Of a DNA stretch of 64,000 bases, positions 27,025 through 37,525 are shown in pieces. Position numbers and translations under genes: made by a program. Within the stretch, counting starts at the first letter, position 1. Every line of letters begins with the position of its first letter. This DNA comes from an uncultured Pseudomonadota bacterium (lineage in GTDB: Bacteria > Pseudomonadota > Alphaproteobacteria > Rs-D84): NCBI GenBank assembly GCA_946613885.1, contig CAMOGA010000002.1, positions 1 to 64,000 on the forward strand. The letters run 5' to 3'. Below the pieces are notes generated by a model. That model was not told the origin of the DNA and made no database searches. It saw only the letters and a program-made list of their open reading frames with translations.

Positions 27025-29346
27025 TTAACCACGTAATTTTGCATTACATTTTGTTTCAACATTTTTAATTACTTTATCTTGAATTTCTAACAACTCAGAA
27101 TCAGACATATTATGGTCTGGATAAATTGTAATTGTAAATGCAATTGATTTATTATTATCGCCCATATCAAACGCATCAAATATCACAGCATTTGAAATAC
27201 GCCCATCGGCAGAAATTGCCGTTGATACAATTTTATCTGATGGAAAATCGTGGGCAACAACAAACGCAAAATCACGTTTGATTGGCATAAATTCGGTCAC
27301 TGGTATTTTCGCATACTTCGGATTTTGTGGCAAATTATTTATGTCTTCAACAATTGCAACAAACACTTTTGTTTTAATATGCATTTGTTTTGCAACATTT
27401 GGATGTAATGCACCAAATTCACCAATCACACGTTTACCCTGGACAATTCTGCCATATTGATATGGATGTGCCCATAATGGCGCATTTGTTGTATCAATTG
27501 TATATTTTTGCGCACCAATTAAAGACAACAAATCAGATTTTACATCAAAAATATCAACACTGCGATTACGTTTTTGCCAATGTTTTTGTGATGTTTCACC
27601 GCTGCGAATTATGCAAATTGATGTATGTTGTTCATTTGGCATATCGCCATCAAACACAGTTCCCAATTCAAATATATTCAAATCAGAAAAACCACGTTTT
27701 TCATTTTTTTCAACAGCAATCAATAAATTCCCTAACAAATTATTACGCGCAGTATCTAAATCTACAATAATTGGATTTGCGATTGGAATTATTGGTTTAT
27801 CTGTTAAAATCTTTTCAATTTTTGAATTACCGAAACCAAAAGTAATCACCTCGTTCAATCCACGATTTGCCAATTTTTGTTTCAAAGACACGTTCATATC
27901 ATTATGTGTCACAGATATTGTATTTTCAGACATTTCCTGTAAACCGATTTTTTCATATCCATAAATACGAATCAATTCAGATACTATATTTTCAGGAATC
28001 ACAACATCTGTTCTTTGTGGATTTGGCACGATTATCCAATCGCCATTTTTATTTTCAGACACATCAAAATGCAAACGTTGCAAAATATCACGTTGTGTTT
28101 TTTCATCTAAATCAATACCTGTTTTTTGTTTGAACAGTTTCGGACTATACACCACAGATTCCGGTGTATAGGACGTACGCCCTGCAACAGATACATTAAC
28201 AATTTCACCGCCACATGTATCTGTAATAATCTTTGCCGCCAAAGATAACGCAGCCAATGTTCCACCTGGGTTTATTCCGCGTTCATAACGATACGAAGAA
28301 TCCGTAGATATCCCATGTCTTTTTGATGATTTACGAATTGACACTGGGTTAAAGTACGCAGATTCCAATATGATATTTTTTGTCTTGTCACTGGTCATAC
28401 CACGTGCGCCACCAACAACACCAGCCAAAGCCAAAACGCCTGCATCATCACAAATTACCAAATCTTTATCACATAATTCATGTTCGTTTCCAAACAAATC
28501 TGTGAATTTTTCGCCATTTTTCGCCATACGCACAGTTATATCGCCAACAATTTCATCCGCATCAAAACAATGCATTGGTTGTGCCAAATCATAACAAATA
28601 TAATTCGTTGCATCTATCGGTGCATTTTTTGGGTTTATACCAGCAGACAATAAACGCGATTGAATTGTTTTATTTGACGGGGAATTTTTAATTCCATGAA
28701 TTTCGCAAAAACGGTATGTTGGACACGCGTCAGGTGCCAATAAATTAACCTTGCGTTCACCTTTGACTTCTTTTAACAAATCAATTTTATTTTCAATATA
28801 TTTGCCTGCACCCGCTGCAGATAAATCCAGCGCAATTCCACGCACAGCCAAATAATCAGGACGATTTGGTGTAATTGATGTTTCTAAAATTGCAGATGCA
28901 TTATCACGCAACGCAGATATCGGTTGTCCAATTGTTTCAATTTTTTCATCCAATTCGATAATTCCACTGTGATCTTCACTGATACCTAATTCTTTTGCAG
29001 AACACATCATACCATCAGATACAACACCACGCAATTTACCAGATTGAATCACAACATCACCAATTTTACACCCTGGCATCGCCAACGCAGAAACCAAACC
29101 AACGCGAACATTTGGCGCACCACATACAACCTGACGCAATTTGCCAGACCCATCATCCACCATTAACACATGCAAATGATCTGAATTTTCATGCGGTTTG
29201 CACTCAACAATTTTTGCAGCAATTGGTAAAATAGGGTTGTATAAATCTTCAACCTCTAACCCAATGGCGTTTAATTTATCAGATATTTCTTCTGGGGTTA
29301 AATTTGTATCCAGATATTGTTTTAACCAAGAATAAGACCATTTCAT
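27025..29346 (-). CDS. pheT: Phenylalanyl-tRNA synthetase beta subunit
   Basis: PheT forms the alpha2-beta2 enzyme with PheS and carries the editing and tRNA-binding modules. The 773-residue protein has the N-terminal tRNA-binding domain (AAKIVECKPHENSDHLHV, about 42-59), B3/4 editing domain, B5, the class II-like core and the C-terminal anticodon-binding FDX-ACB domain (PVTEFMPIKRDFAFVV). It starts 15 bp after the pheS stop. Confidence 0.98.
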   Translation of the reverse strand: MKWSYSWLKQYLDTNLTPEEISDKLNAIGLEVEDLYNPILPIAAKIVECKPHENSDHLHVLMVDDGSGKLRQVVCGAPNVRVGLVSALAMPGCKIGDVVIQSGKLRGVVSDGMMCSAKELGISEDHSGIIELDEKIETIGQPISALRDNASAILETSITPNRPDYLAVRGIALDLSAAGAGKYIENKIDLLKEVKGERKVNLLAPDACPTYRFCEIHGIKNSPSNKTIQSRLLSAGINPKNAPIDATNYICYDLAQPMHCFDADEIVGDITVRMAKNGEKFTDLFGNEHELCDKDLVICDDAGVLALAGVVGGARGMTSDKTKNIILESAYFNPVSIRKSSKRHGISTDSSYRYERGINPGGTLAALSLAAKIITDTCGGEIVNVSVAGRTSYTPESVVYSPKLFKQKTGIDLDEKTQRDILQRLHFDVSENKNGDWIIVPNPQRTDVVIPENIVSELIRIYGYEKIGLQEMSENTISVTHNDMNVSLKQKLANRGLNEVITFGFGNSKIEKILTDKPIIPIANPIIVDLDTARNNLLGNLLIAVEKNEKRGFSDLNIFELGTVFDGDMPNEQHTSICIIRSGETSQKHWQKRNRSVDIFDVKSDLLSLIGAQKYTIDTTNAPLWAHPYQYGRIVQGKRVIGEFGALHPNVAKQMHIKTKVFVAIVEDINNLPQNPKYAKIPVTEFMPIKRDFAFVVAHDFPSDKIVSTAISADGRISNAVIFDAFDMGDNNKSIAFTITIYPDHNMSDSELLEIQDKVIKNVETKCNAKLRG

Positions 29347-29361
29347 TTTATTACCCCTTTA

Positions 29362-30306
29362 TTAAAAACCACTGTTTTTTAACCAGCGCACATCACCGTC
29401 ATAAAATGCACGTATATCATTTAAACCATATTTCAACATCGCCATACGATCCCATCCAAATCCAAACGCAAATCCCTGATATTCATCTGGATTTATCTTA
29501 CAATTACGTAAAACATTTGGATGAACCATACCGGCACCACCCAATTCAATCCATTTTCCTTTGTCCCATTTCATATCAAATTCAATAGATGGCTCTGTGA
29601 ACGGGAAATAAGACGGACGAATACGGATTTCAATTTCACGTTCAAAAAATCGTGACAATAAATTTCTTAACGTAGCAACCAAATCAGACATTGTTATATT
29701 TTTATCAACATATAAACCTTCCATTTGACCGAACATCGCAGAATGTGTTGCATCCAATTCTTTACGATAAGTCGAACCAATTGCAAAAATCTTTATTGGT
29801 GCGCCAATTTTTTCCATCGCGCGAATTTGAATCGCAGATGTTTGTGTTCTCATAACATTACCGTTTTTCAAAAAGAAAGTATCTTGCATATCACGGGCAG
29901 GGTGATATTCCGGGGTATTCAACGCGGTAAAATTATGCCAATCATCTTCTATCTCTGGTCCGGTACACAGTGTAAAACCGAAAGATTCCAAAATCGCAGA
30001 CAATTCTTTTAATGATTGTGTTAATGGATGCAATGTTCCATGATTTTGCGGTTCATTATCCAACGTCACATCAACATATTCTGTTGCCAACTTTGCATTT
30101 AACGCCGCCAATTCTAATTCGTTTTGTTTTTCTTTAAACAATTGACGTAGTTCGCTGTTTTCTGCATTAATTGCCGCGCGTTCATCGTTTGATAAATTCG
30201 CCATATTTTTTAATTGCAATGTCATTGTTCCGTTTTTACCGAACGTATCAGAATATAATTTCTGTAAATCTTCCAACGTTTTTGTATTTTTAATTTTATC
30301 TTTCAT
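29362..30306 (-). CDS. pheS: Phenylalanyl-tRNA synthetase alpha subunit
   Basis: PheS is the class II catalytic subunit. The start at 30306 (MKDKIKNTKTLEDLQ, preceded by GGGGAA) gives about 314 residues; an upstream frame extension would run through the attenuator. Visible motifs are the N-terminal coiled coil, GPEIEDDWHNFTALN, motif 2 GSTYRKELDATHS, and motif 3 FAFGFGWDRMAMLKYG. The segment after motif 2 reads MFGQMEG where relatives generally have FHQ-EG, a substitution worth noting. An attenuator-like leader separates it from rplT. Confidence 0.97.
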   Translation of the reverse strand: MKDKIKNTKTLEDLQKLYSDTFGKNGTMTLQLKNMANLSNDERAAINAENSELRQLFKEKQNELELAALNAKLATEYVDVTLDNEPQNHGTLHPLTQSLKELSAILESFGFTLCTGPEIEDDWHNFTALNTPEYHPARDMQDTFFLKNGNVMRTQTSAIQIRAMEKIGAPIKIFAIGSTYRKELDATHSAMFGQMEGLYVDKNITMSDLVATLRNLLSRFFEREIEIRIRPSYFPFTEPSIEFDMKWDKGKWIELGGAGMVHPNVLRNCKINPDEYQGFAFGFGWDRMAMLKYGLNDIRAFYDGDVRWLKNSGF

Positions 30307-30330
30307 TTTTTCCCCGTTTATTAAAAAAAC

Positions 30331-30384
30331 AGACCGTAATACTTTACGGTCTTTATTTTGACAAAACAAACATCTGCCGTAAAG
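30331..30384 (-). promoter_or_regulatory. Attenuator-like leader between rplT and pheST
   Basis: On the minus strand an intrinsic terminator (9-bp stem AGACCGTAA/TTACGGTCT, 30352-30331, then GTTTTTTT) precedes pheS. Its 5' arm CCGTAAAG (30349-30342) can instead pair with CTTTACGG at 30384-30377, next to the rplT stop, forming an antiterminator. Between them is a six-codon frame, MFVLSK (30373-30353). Attenuation of pheST is known in enterobacteria, but this mini-frame has only one Phe codon, so the sensing mechanism is unclear. Confidence 0.6.
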
Positions 30385-30386
30385 CA

Positions 30387-30755
30387 CTATTTTGCATTAT
30401 CGGCAATAAATCGTTTTGCTGTATCAATCAACGTATCGAAGTTTTTATCAGCATCATACGCCATTTGGGCCAACACTTTGCGGTCCAAATTAATACCTGC
30501 CTTTTTCAAACCGTTCATAAATTGACTATAAGTCAAACCATTGCCACGTACCGCAGCATTAATACGAACAATCCACAAAGAACGAAAATCGCGTTTCTTT
30601 TGACGGCGATCACGATATGCATATTGTCCTGCCTTTTCGGTTTTTTCACGTGCTGCACGATATGTTGAATGATGGCGTCCCAAATAACCTTTGGCACGTT
30701 CCAATATCTTGTTATGTTTTTGCTTAACGGTTGTTCCGCGTTTTACTCTTGCCAT
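30387..30755 (-). CDS. rplT: 50S ribosomal protein bL20
   Basis: bL20 is an early-assembly 23S rRNA-binding protein and in many bacteria represses its own operon. The 122-residue length and sequence ([36 protein letters not shown]) are typical. It follows rpmI by 11 bp and is followed by the pheST attenuator. Confidence 0.98.
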   Translation of the reverse strand: MARVKRGTTVKQKHNKILERAKGYLGRHHSTYRAAREKTEKAGQYAYRDRRQKKRDFRSLWIVRINAAVRGNGLTYSQFMNGLKKAGINLDRKVLAQMAYDADKNFDTLIDTAKRFIADNAK

Positions 30756-30766
30756 AATTGCCCCCT

Positions 30767-30970
30767 TTATTTCAATCCATATGGAGCCAAGATTTTGGCC
30801 TGACCCATCATGTTATCGTTCAAATACTGTGGCTTTGTTCCAGCGTTATTTGCGCGTTTGGAATGATGCGACAGACATTTATGGTGAGCATTTCTAGCAA
30901 CGCGAACCTTTCCCGTTGCAGTCATAGACGCACGCTTTTTCAGGTACGATTTTGTTTTTAATTTTGGCAT
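30767..30970 (-). CDS. rpmI: 50S ribosomal protein bL35
   Basis: A 67-residue basic protein beginning [13 protein letters not shown], with the family's [22 protein letters not shown] core. It heads rpmI-rplT-pheS-pheT. The usual first gene, infC, lies elsewhere at 12649. Confidence 0.97.
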   Translation of the reverse strand: MPKLKTKSYLKKRASMTATGKVRVARNAHHKCLSHHSKRANNAGTKPQYLNDNMMGQAKILAPYGLK

Positions 30971-30996
30971 TTTTAATCCTTTTAGTTAATACCTCG

Positions 30997-31012
30997 TGGC
31001 AATGCCTTGCCA
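30997..31012 (-). promoter_or_regulatory. Hairpin in the rpmI leader
   Basis: TGGCAA-GGCA-TTGCCA on the minus strand lies about 27 bp before the rpmI ATG. It could take part in L20 feedback control, as leader structures do in other bacteria, but no pseudoknot could be shown. Confidence 0.3.
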
Positions 31013-31096
31013 TGTCGGATGTGCTTATTTTGACATATTAAAAAGAAAAATCAAGTTTTTATTGAATATTACCTTTTTTGCGTTAAAGTATTACGT

Positions 31097-31918
31097 ATGA
31101 TACGTGACAAATCAACTTATAAACTAAAACGAATTATACACGCTGCAATTGCTGCGGTTGCTTTTTCTGTATTTATCATATATGTAATGGTTGCAAAACC
31201 AAACTATAACATTATGAACGGGGCGGCACACATATTTTTACCAATTGCAAACGGTGTTGGTAATGTTATTACATGGCCTGTACGTGCGGTTGGAAATGGT
31301 GTAAAATGGGTCAAAGAAACATCAAATTTACGTACAGAAAACAAAAGATTACGTAAAAAATTGGATGAAATGTTGGCAAATCAAAATGCATGCGATATTG
31401 CAATCTTAGAAAACAAAAAATTGGAAAACGAAATAAACATAAAACACGCATCTCCTTATAATACAGTTATCGCAGACATTTTATTTGATGATGCGGCATT
31501 TCATCATAACAGTTTCTTGATTAACCGTGGAAAACGGCATGGATTAAATCGTGGGATGGTTGTTGTATCTTTTGATAATCGTCTGGTTGGAACGATATCA
31601 GATTGTGGTTCACAATTTTGCCGTGTTCGTGCATTAACCGATTCTGATACTAACATTGCGGTCAGGATTAGTGGTGCGGATATTTCTGGTTTCTTGCGTG
31701 GCAATGGCAAATCTGCCGCAGATATTGGTTTTTTCAGTGACACTCAATTTATTGCACGCCCTGGGTTAAAGGTTATAACTTCAAACATCAGTGGTGTTTT
31801 ACCATCTGGCATATATATCGGCGATACAACAGAAAACAATCGTGTTGATGTGTTAAGACCAAATAATATATCACGTGTTATGGTATTACAATATAACGAT
31901 ATGGATTCTTACCAATAA
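31097..31918 (+). CDS. mreC: Rod shape-determining protein MreC
   Basis: MreC is a bitopic membrane protein linking MreB to PBP2 in the elongasome. The 273-residue protein has an N-terminal transmembrane helix (about 17-34), a coiled coil (about 72-115, NLRTENKRLRKKLDEMLANQ) and the periplasmic beta-barrel domain (NRGKRHGLNRGMVVVS). It overlaps mreD by one base and heads the mreC-mreD-mrdA-rodA operon. Confidence 0.96.
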   Translation: MIRDKSTYKLKRIIHAAIAAVAFSVFIIYVMVAKPNYNIMNGAAHIFLPIANGVGNVITWPVRAVGNGVKWVKETSNLRTENKRLRKKLDEMLANQNACDIAILENKKLENEINIKHASPYNTVIADILFDDAAFHHNSFLINRGKRHGLNRGMVVVSFDNRLVGTISDCGSQFCRVRALTDSDTNIAVRISGADISGFLRGNGKSAADIGFFSDTQFIARPGLKVITSNISGVLPSGIYIGDTTENNRVDVLRPNNISRVMVLQYNDMDSYQ

Positions 31919-32367
31919 TGTACAAAATTATACCTTTTTTAAAAAAATCGTTGCCATTTTTAATGACATTATTTTTGTGGCGTATGTCTGTGCATTTTTG
32001 GAATCCGGCTGGGATATTGGCATTAATACCAATATTTTATTATACGTTTGTCCGGCATACTAAATGGTTTGCATTATTTGGTTTTATTTTTTGTTTTTTA
32101 ATTGACTATCGTTGTAATTTACCATTATTTTGGTCATGTATTTATTGTCTGTTTTACGCTGCTGATGGATTTCAAAATTACATAGATATTGAACACATGG
32201 ATAATAACGCCCAATTTGGATTTATGTTTTTTTCTGGTTTGGGAATAATATTGTTAATATTTTCTGGATTGACGTGGTTAAATCTTGTAAATAATATATG
32301 GTTGTTTTTATGGTTAAACGTATTATACATACCAATAACACATTTAGATAATTGGGCAAAACAATGA
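31918..32367 (+). CDS. mreD: Rod shape-determining protein MreD
   Basis: A 149-residue multi-pass membrane protein with four or five hydrophobic segments rich in Phe, Leu and Trp. Sequence conservation of MreD is low, so the call rests largely on its position between mreC and mrdA and on its topology. It overlaps both neighbours. Confidence 0.85.
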   Translation: MYKIIPFLKKSLPFLMTLFLWRMSVHFWNPAGILALIPIFYYTFVRHTKWFALFGFIFCFLIDYRCNLPLFWSCIYCLFYAADGFQNYIDIEHMDNNAQFGFMFFSGLGIILLIFSGLTWLNLVNNIWLFLWLNVLYIPITHLDNWAKQ

Positions 32368-34130
32368 TAGATACCGAGGTTGCACGTACCTTTGACAGAC
32401 GCAGCGCACTGTTTTTAACAGGCGGCGCAGTATTAACATCTGTGTTAATTTTGCGTATGTTGCAGATGCAGGTTTTTGAATACAAAAATTATTTGAAAAA
32501 AAGTGAAAACAATTCTTTTCGTATTCAAAACATAATGCCAAAACGTGGCAGTATTTTATCAGAATCTGGGTCTGTTATTTCCAGAGATGCACCAATATAT
32601 CGCATTTATTTAATACCAGAAGAATCTGATGATATACAATCTGCATTGGATATTATTGAAAAAGATTTAAATTTGCGCAAAAAAACCATTGAACGAATTT
32701 GGCGTAATATAAAAAAACAGGCACCTTTTCAACCCGTATTAATCACAGAAAATTCTGATTGGAATACATTGGCACGTTTATCTGCAAAAAATATTCCAGG
32801 AATTTACATTGGAAACGGTTTTTCACGTGTTTACGAAATGGGACCTGCTGGGGCCCAGGTTTTTGGTTATGTTGGCGCGCCAAATAAACCGGTTGCAAAT
32901 ACACCATTTTTTACAACAGGTATAAATGGTTTGGAAAAAAGATTTAATGATGATATGGCTGGCACAAACGGTCAAACTGTTCTGGTAACAAATGCTGTTG
33001 GTCGTATTACTGGCGAAGACAAAACACAATTTGTTGCGCCAATTGTTGGGCACGATATAAAAACAACTATACGTGATAATATACAAAAAGTATTGTATGA
33101 TTCTTTGGTAATGAATCATGCGGGTTGCGGTGTTGTATTGGATATTGAAAACGGAAATATTCTGGCAATGGCATCCAGTCCAAGTTTTGATGCAAATAAA
33201 TTTAAAACAGATGATGGCGAAGAATATATTGCGTCATTAATGGACGATGTTGCAAAACCTTTTATGAATAAAACAATCGAAGGTTTATATCCACCCGGCT
33301 CTACATTTAAAATAGTGGTTGCTTTGGCGGCATTGGAAAGTGGTGCAATATCACCAAAAGAAAGTGTATTTTGTCGTGGATTTTGGGAATATGGTAAACA
33401 TAAATATCACTGTTGGGAAAAACATGGTCATGGACGTGTTGATTTATACGGTGCATTAAAACATTCTTGCGACACATATTTTTATCAACTGGCATTAAAA
33501 ATAGGAATTGATGCGATAAAAAGTATGGCATTAAAACTGGGGTTAAATCAAAAATATATGGACGATGTTTTGGCACATGAAATGCCAGGTATTATTCCAG
33601 ACAGACGATGGAAGGAAAAAAATGTTGGTGCATCGTGGGTTCACGGTGATACTGTTATTTCTGGCATTGGTCAGGGTTTTATTTTAACGAACTGTCTGCA
33701 ATTGGCGGTAATGATGGCACGCGTTGCGTCAAACAAACAAATAAAACCACGTTTGATATATTCTGATGAAAATCCGAACTTTCCAGATTTAGGATTACAA
33801 GAAAAAAACATAAAACATGTTTTAACAGGTCTGGAACAGGTCACACAAAAAGGCGGCACCGCATCAGGCAGTGCCATCAATGTTCACGGTAAAAAAATGG
33901 GCGGTAAAACTGGTACATCCCAGGTTCGCAATATTTCAAAGAAAGAACGTGCAAGTGGTGTTTTAACAAACAGTCAATTAAAATGGAATATGCGCAATCA
34001 TGGATTATTTGTTGGATACGCACCAACAGATGCCCCAAAATACGCTGCATGCGTGATAATGGAACATGCCGGTGGTTCTACACCTGCGGCACGCGCTGTA
34101 TCAAAAATAATGAAGGAATTATTAAAATAA
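32364..34130 (+). CDS. mrdA: Peptidoglycan D,D-transpeptidase PBP2
   Basis: PBP2 crosslinks peptidoglycan during elongation. The start at 32364 gives an ATGA overlap with the mreD stop; 32352 is an alternative. The protein (about 588 residues) has an N-terminal membrane anchor, the dimerisation domain, and the transpeptidase motifs STFK (in PPGSTFKIVVALAAL), SCD (in KHSCDTYFY) and KTGT (in GGKTGTSQV). It is directly followed by rodA, its glycosyltransferase partner. Confidence 0.97.
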   Translation: MIDTEVARTFDRRSALFLTGGAVLTSVLILRMLQMQVFEYKNYLKKSENNSFRIQNIMPKRGSILSESGSVISRDAPIYRIYLIPEESDDIQSALDIIEKDLNLRKKTIERIWRNIKKQAPFQPVLITENSDWNTLARLSAKNIPGIYIGNGFSRVYEMGPAGAQVFGYVGAPNKPVANTPFFTTGINGLEKRFNDDMAGTNGQTVLVTNAVGRITGEDKTQFVAPIVGHDIKTTIRDNIQKVLYDSLVMNHAGCGVVLDIENGNILAMASSPSFDANKFKTDDGEEYIASLMDDVAKPFMNKTIEGLYPPGSTFKIVVALAALESGAISPKESVFCRGFWEYGKHKYHCWEKHGHGRVDLYGALKHSCDTYFYQLALKIGIDAIKSMALKLGLNQKYMDDVLAHEMPGIIPDRRWKEKNVGASWVHGDTVISGIGQGFILTNCLQLAVMMARVASNKQIKPRLIYSDENPNFPDLGLQEKNIKHVLTGLEQVTQKGGTASGSAINVHGKKMGGKTGTSQVRNISKKERASGVLTNSQLKWNMRNHGLFVGYAPTDAPKYAACVIMEHAGGSTPAARAVSKIMKELLK

Positions 34131-34131
34131 A

Positions 34132-35277
34132 ATGTCAACAACAACACGCGTTTCTAATGCAAACATGATGAATTTCAGTGAAAAATTATCACGTTTTTCA
34201 TTGGTATTGTTTATACCAATGTGTGTTGTTTTAATGCTATCAATTGTTGTTCTGTTCAGTGCTGGTGGTGGTTCATGGACGCCGTTCGCGATGTCGCAAT
34301 TATTAAAAATAATTTTTGGATTATTTGTATTCTTTTTTGTATCTTTTTCAAACATCAAGACATGGATAAAATCTGCATATTTTATTTATGCGATTGCTTT
34401 AATTTTAGTTATTTTAGTGACTTTTATCGGTGATGTTGGTATGGGTGCACAACGATGGTTATCAATTGGCGGTATAAATATTCAACCATCAGAATTTATA
34501 AAAATTGCACTGGTATTGGCATTGGCACGTTATTTTGCATGGCAAAACAGTGTTGAATTATCACAATTCAAAAATTATTTAATACCGATATTTATGCTGT
34601 TAGTCCCATTTTTATTGATTTGTGCACAACCAGATTTGGGTACTGGCATATCATTGGGTTTAATTACAGTTGGTATGTTTTATATTGTTGGTGCAAATAA
34701 AAAATGGTTTTTAATTGCTGGAATTTTAGGTTTATTGGCGGCACCTGTTATTTGGTATGGTGGCATGCATGATTATCAACGAAATCGTATTATAACTTTT
34801 ATAAACCCAGAAATGGATGCACGCGGGGCAGGGTACCAAATAAATCAGGCAAAAATAGCATTTGGCTCTGGCGGAATAATTGGCAAAGGATATATGTCTG
34901 GAACCCAGGCACAACAATCGTTTTTACCAGAAAAACAAACAGATTTTATATTCACGATGTTGGGTGAAGAATTTGGATTTATTGGTGCATTTATGTTATT
35001 AATGATATATACATTTATTGTAATTATGCTGTTTTGGGCGGCAAAAACATGCCGAAACAGATTTGGTCAATTAATATGTTTTGGTTTTATGTTGAACTTT
35101 TTCATTTATTATTTTATAAATATATCTATGGTTCTTGGAATATTACCGACAGTTGGTGTTCCATTACCATTAATGTCTTTTGGTGGCAGCAGTTTGATAT
35201 CATTATTATTTGGTTTTGGTTTATGTCAAAATGCACACATCCACAAAGACCAACAATTATCATCCAGGGGGTTTTAA
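34132..35277 (+). CDS. rodA: Peptidoglycan glycosyltransferase RodA
   Basis: RodA is the SEDS-family polymerase that works with PBP2. The 381-residue polytopic protein carries the SEDS signatures GAQRWLSIGGINIQPSEF (about 103-120) and GVPLPLMSFGGSSLIS near the C-terminus. It starts 1 bp after the mrdA stop and its stop is next to topA. Confidence 0.97.
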   Translation: MSTTTRVSNANMMNFSEKLSRFSLVLFIPMCVVLMLSIVVLFSAGGGSWTPFAMSQLLKIIFGLFVFFFVSFSNIKTWIKSAYFIYAIALILVILVTFIGDVGMGAQRWLSIGGINIQPSEFIKIALVLALARYFAWQNSVELSQFKNYLIPIFMLLVPFLLICAQPDLGTGISLGLITVGMFYIVGANKKWFLIAGILGLLAAPVIWYGGMHDYQRNRIITFINPEMDARGAGYQINQAKIAFGSGGIIGKGYMSGTQAQQSFLPEKQTDFIFTMLGEEFGFIGAFMLLMIYTFIVIMLFWAAKTCRNRFGQLICFGFMLNFFIYYFINISMVLGILPTVGVPLPLMSFGGSSLISLLFGFGLCQNAHIHKDQQLSSRGF

Positions 35278-35278
35278 A

Positions 35279-37525
35279 ATGAATCTGTTAATCGTCGAAT
35301 CACCATCCAAGGCAAAAACTATTGAAAAATACCTGGGGTCAGGTTGGCGTGTTATTGCATCTGTTGGACATGTTCGTGATTTAGTTCCCGAATCTGGCAG
35401 TGTTGATACAGAACATGATTTTGCCCCAAAATGGCAAATTATGCCCGGCAAAGAAAAACAAATTAAATTGATAATTGATGAAATAAAAAAGGCAGATAAT
35501 ATATATCTGGCATCCGATCCGGACCGCGAAGGTGAAGCCATCGCATGGCATATTAATGATATTTTAACTGCACGCAAAGTATTAAATGGTAAAAATATTT
35601 ATCGTGTCGCATTTCATGAAATAACCAAACATGCAATTGTTGATGCAATTAATCATCCACGTGAAATTGATAAAAATCTGGTTGATGCATATCTGGTTCG
35701 CAGAATATTAGATTATTTAATTGGATTTGGAATTTCACCATTGTTATGGAAGAAAAATCTGGGTAAATCTGCGGGTCGTGTTCAAAGTGTTGCCGTCAGA
35801 TTGGTTATTGACCGTGAAAAAGAAATTGAAAGTTTTAAACCAGTTGAATATTGGAATATAACCGCAAATTGTGAAAAAGATAAAAATAAATTTGATGCAA
35901 ATTTAATTAAATTTGATGGTCGCAAAATTGAAAAAATGACGTTAGAAAATAAAACCATGGTTGATGATATTTTATCATCATTAAATACCCCAACCATTGG
36001 CACAGTTTCAAATATTGATAAAAAGAAAACTCAACGTCATGCATATGCGCCATTTACAACATCAACATTACAACAAGATGCAGCGAATAAATTACATTTT
36101 TCATCTAAACGAACTATGGCAACAGCGCAAAAGTTATACGAGGCAGGATTTATCACGTATATGCGAACTGATGCAACAAATTTGTCTGTTGATGCAGTAA
36201 ATGAAATTCGTGAATACATAAATAAAGAATATGGTGATAAATTTTTACCAAAAACACCAAATGTTTATGTCACAAAATCTAAAAATGCCCAAGAGGCCCA
36301 CGAAGCAATTCGTCCAACACATTTTACTAATTCAAAAAATGATTTATCTGGGGACGAGGCAAAACTGTATGATTTAATCTGGAAACGTACAATTGCATGT
36401 CAAATGACAAACGCAGAATTTGATTCTGTATCTGTTGATATAGATGTAAAAAAATGTGTATTCCATTGTGTCGGGACAACACGTACTTTTGACGGTTTTA
36501 TGCGTGTTTATGTTGAAGACAATGAAGATAACAAAGACGATAAAAATGTAAAATTACCACCATTAAATATAAACGATGAAATTGAAATAAAATCTGTAAA
36601 TGGTGAACAACATTTTACACAACCACCCGCACGTTTTACAGAGGCATCATTGGTTAAAAAACTGGAAGAACTGGGTATTGGTCGTCCGTCAACATATGCG
36701 ACAATTATGTCAACAATCGTTGACAGAAAATATGTTGAGCAAGATAAACAACATCGTTTTCATCCAACACCTGCTGGTTGGGTATTAATTGCATACTTAT
36801 CAAATTATTTTTCAGATTTAGTTGATGTTAATTTTACCGCAAAAACAGAAGATACTCTGGATGATGTTTCAAACGGAACACGTGATAAATTATCATCATT
36901 AAAATCTTTCTGGGAACCAACAAATAAAACGATTGAATCGGCACGTGATGTAAAAACAACCGACATAATAAACAAAATAAATGAATTTATGAATTATCAT
37001 TTGTTCCATGGTGAAAACGACAAATGTCCAAAATGTGGTGGAAAATTAAGTATAAAATTGGCTAAAAATGGTGCATTTATTGGATGCACAAATTATCCAA
37101 AATGTAATTATACAGCAAATTTATCTGATACATCAAAAACACCCGAAAACATCGAAAAAACAGATACACCGACAGAAAAAAAATTGGATGAAAATATCAC
37201 ATTTAAAATCGGTAAATATGGCCCATATGTGACAGATGGAAATAAAAATGTATCTGCAAAAAAATACACAATAGAAACCATAACTTTGGATATTGCACGT
37301 GAATTATTAAACGGTGAAAAAAAGAAAATAGAACCATTAAAATTGGGTAAAAATCCAAAAACAGACAAAGAAATTTATTATTATCCAGATGGTCGATATG
37401 GTCCGTATATATCATCAAATCGTGTTAACGTTTCTGTTCAGGAACAACCTGATTTAGAAACGGCGATTGATTTAATAAATAATAAAAAATCTGTTCCACG
37501 CAAATTCGTCAAAGGTAAAAAATAA
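35279..37525 (+). CDS. topA: DNA topoisomerase I
   Basis: TopA relaxes negative supercoils by transient single-strand cleavage. The start at 35279 (MNLLIVESPSKAKTIEKYLG) follows AGGGGG. The 748-residue protein has the TOPRIM domain (LASDPDREGEAIAWH), the catalytic Tyr region FITYMRTDATN, one four-Cys zinc ribbon (CPKCGG with CTNYPKC) and two C-terminal KYGPYV/RYGPYI repeats. That is fewer zinc ribbons than E. coli, as is common in alphaproteobacteria. An in-frame upstream ATG lies inside rodA. Confidence 0.97.
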   Translation: MNLLIVESPSKAKTIEKYLGSGWRVIASVGHVRDLVPESGSVDTEHDFAPKWQIMPGKEKQIKLIIDEIKKADNIYLASDPDREGEAIAWHINDILTARKVLNGKNIYRVAFHEITKHAIVDAINHPREIDKNLVDAYLVRRILDYLIGFGISPLLWKKNLGKSAGRVQSVAVRLVIDREKEIESFKPVEYWNITANCEKDKNKFDANLIKFDGRKIEKMTLENKTMVDDILSSLNTPTIGTVSNIDKKKTQRHAYAPFTTSTLQQDAANKLHFSSKRTMATAQKLYEAGFITYMRTDATNLSVDAVNEIREYINKEYGDKFLPKTPNVYVTKSKNAQEAHEAIRPTHFTNSKNDLSGDEAKLYDLIWKRTIACQMTNAEFDSVSVDIDVKKCVFHCVGTTRTFDGFMRVYVEDNEDNKDDKNVKLPPLNINDEIEIKSVNGEQHFTQPPARFTEASLVKKLEELGIGRPSTYATIMSTIVDRKYVEQDKQHRFHPTPAGWVLIAYLSNYFSDLVDVNFTAKTEDTLDDVSNGTRDKLSSLKSFWEPTNKTIESARDVKTTDIINKINEFMNYHLFHGENDKCPKCGGKLSIKLAKNGAFIGCTNYPKCNYTANLSDTSKTPENIEKTDTPTEKKLDENITFKIGKYGPYVTDGNKNVSAKKYTIETITLDIARELLNGEKKKIEPLKLGKNPKTDKEIYYYPDGRYGPYISSNRVNVSVQEQPDLETAIDLINNKKSVPRKFVKGKK

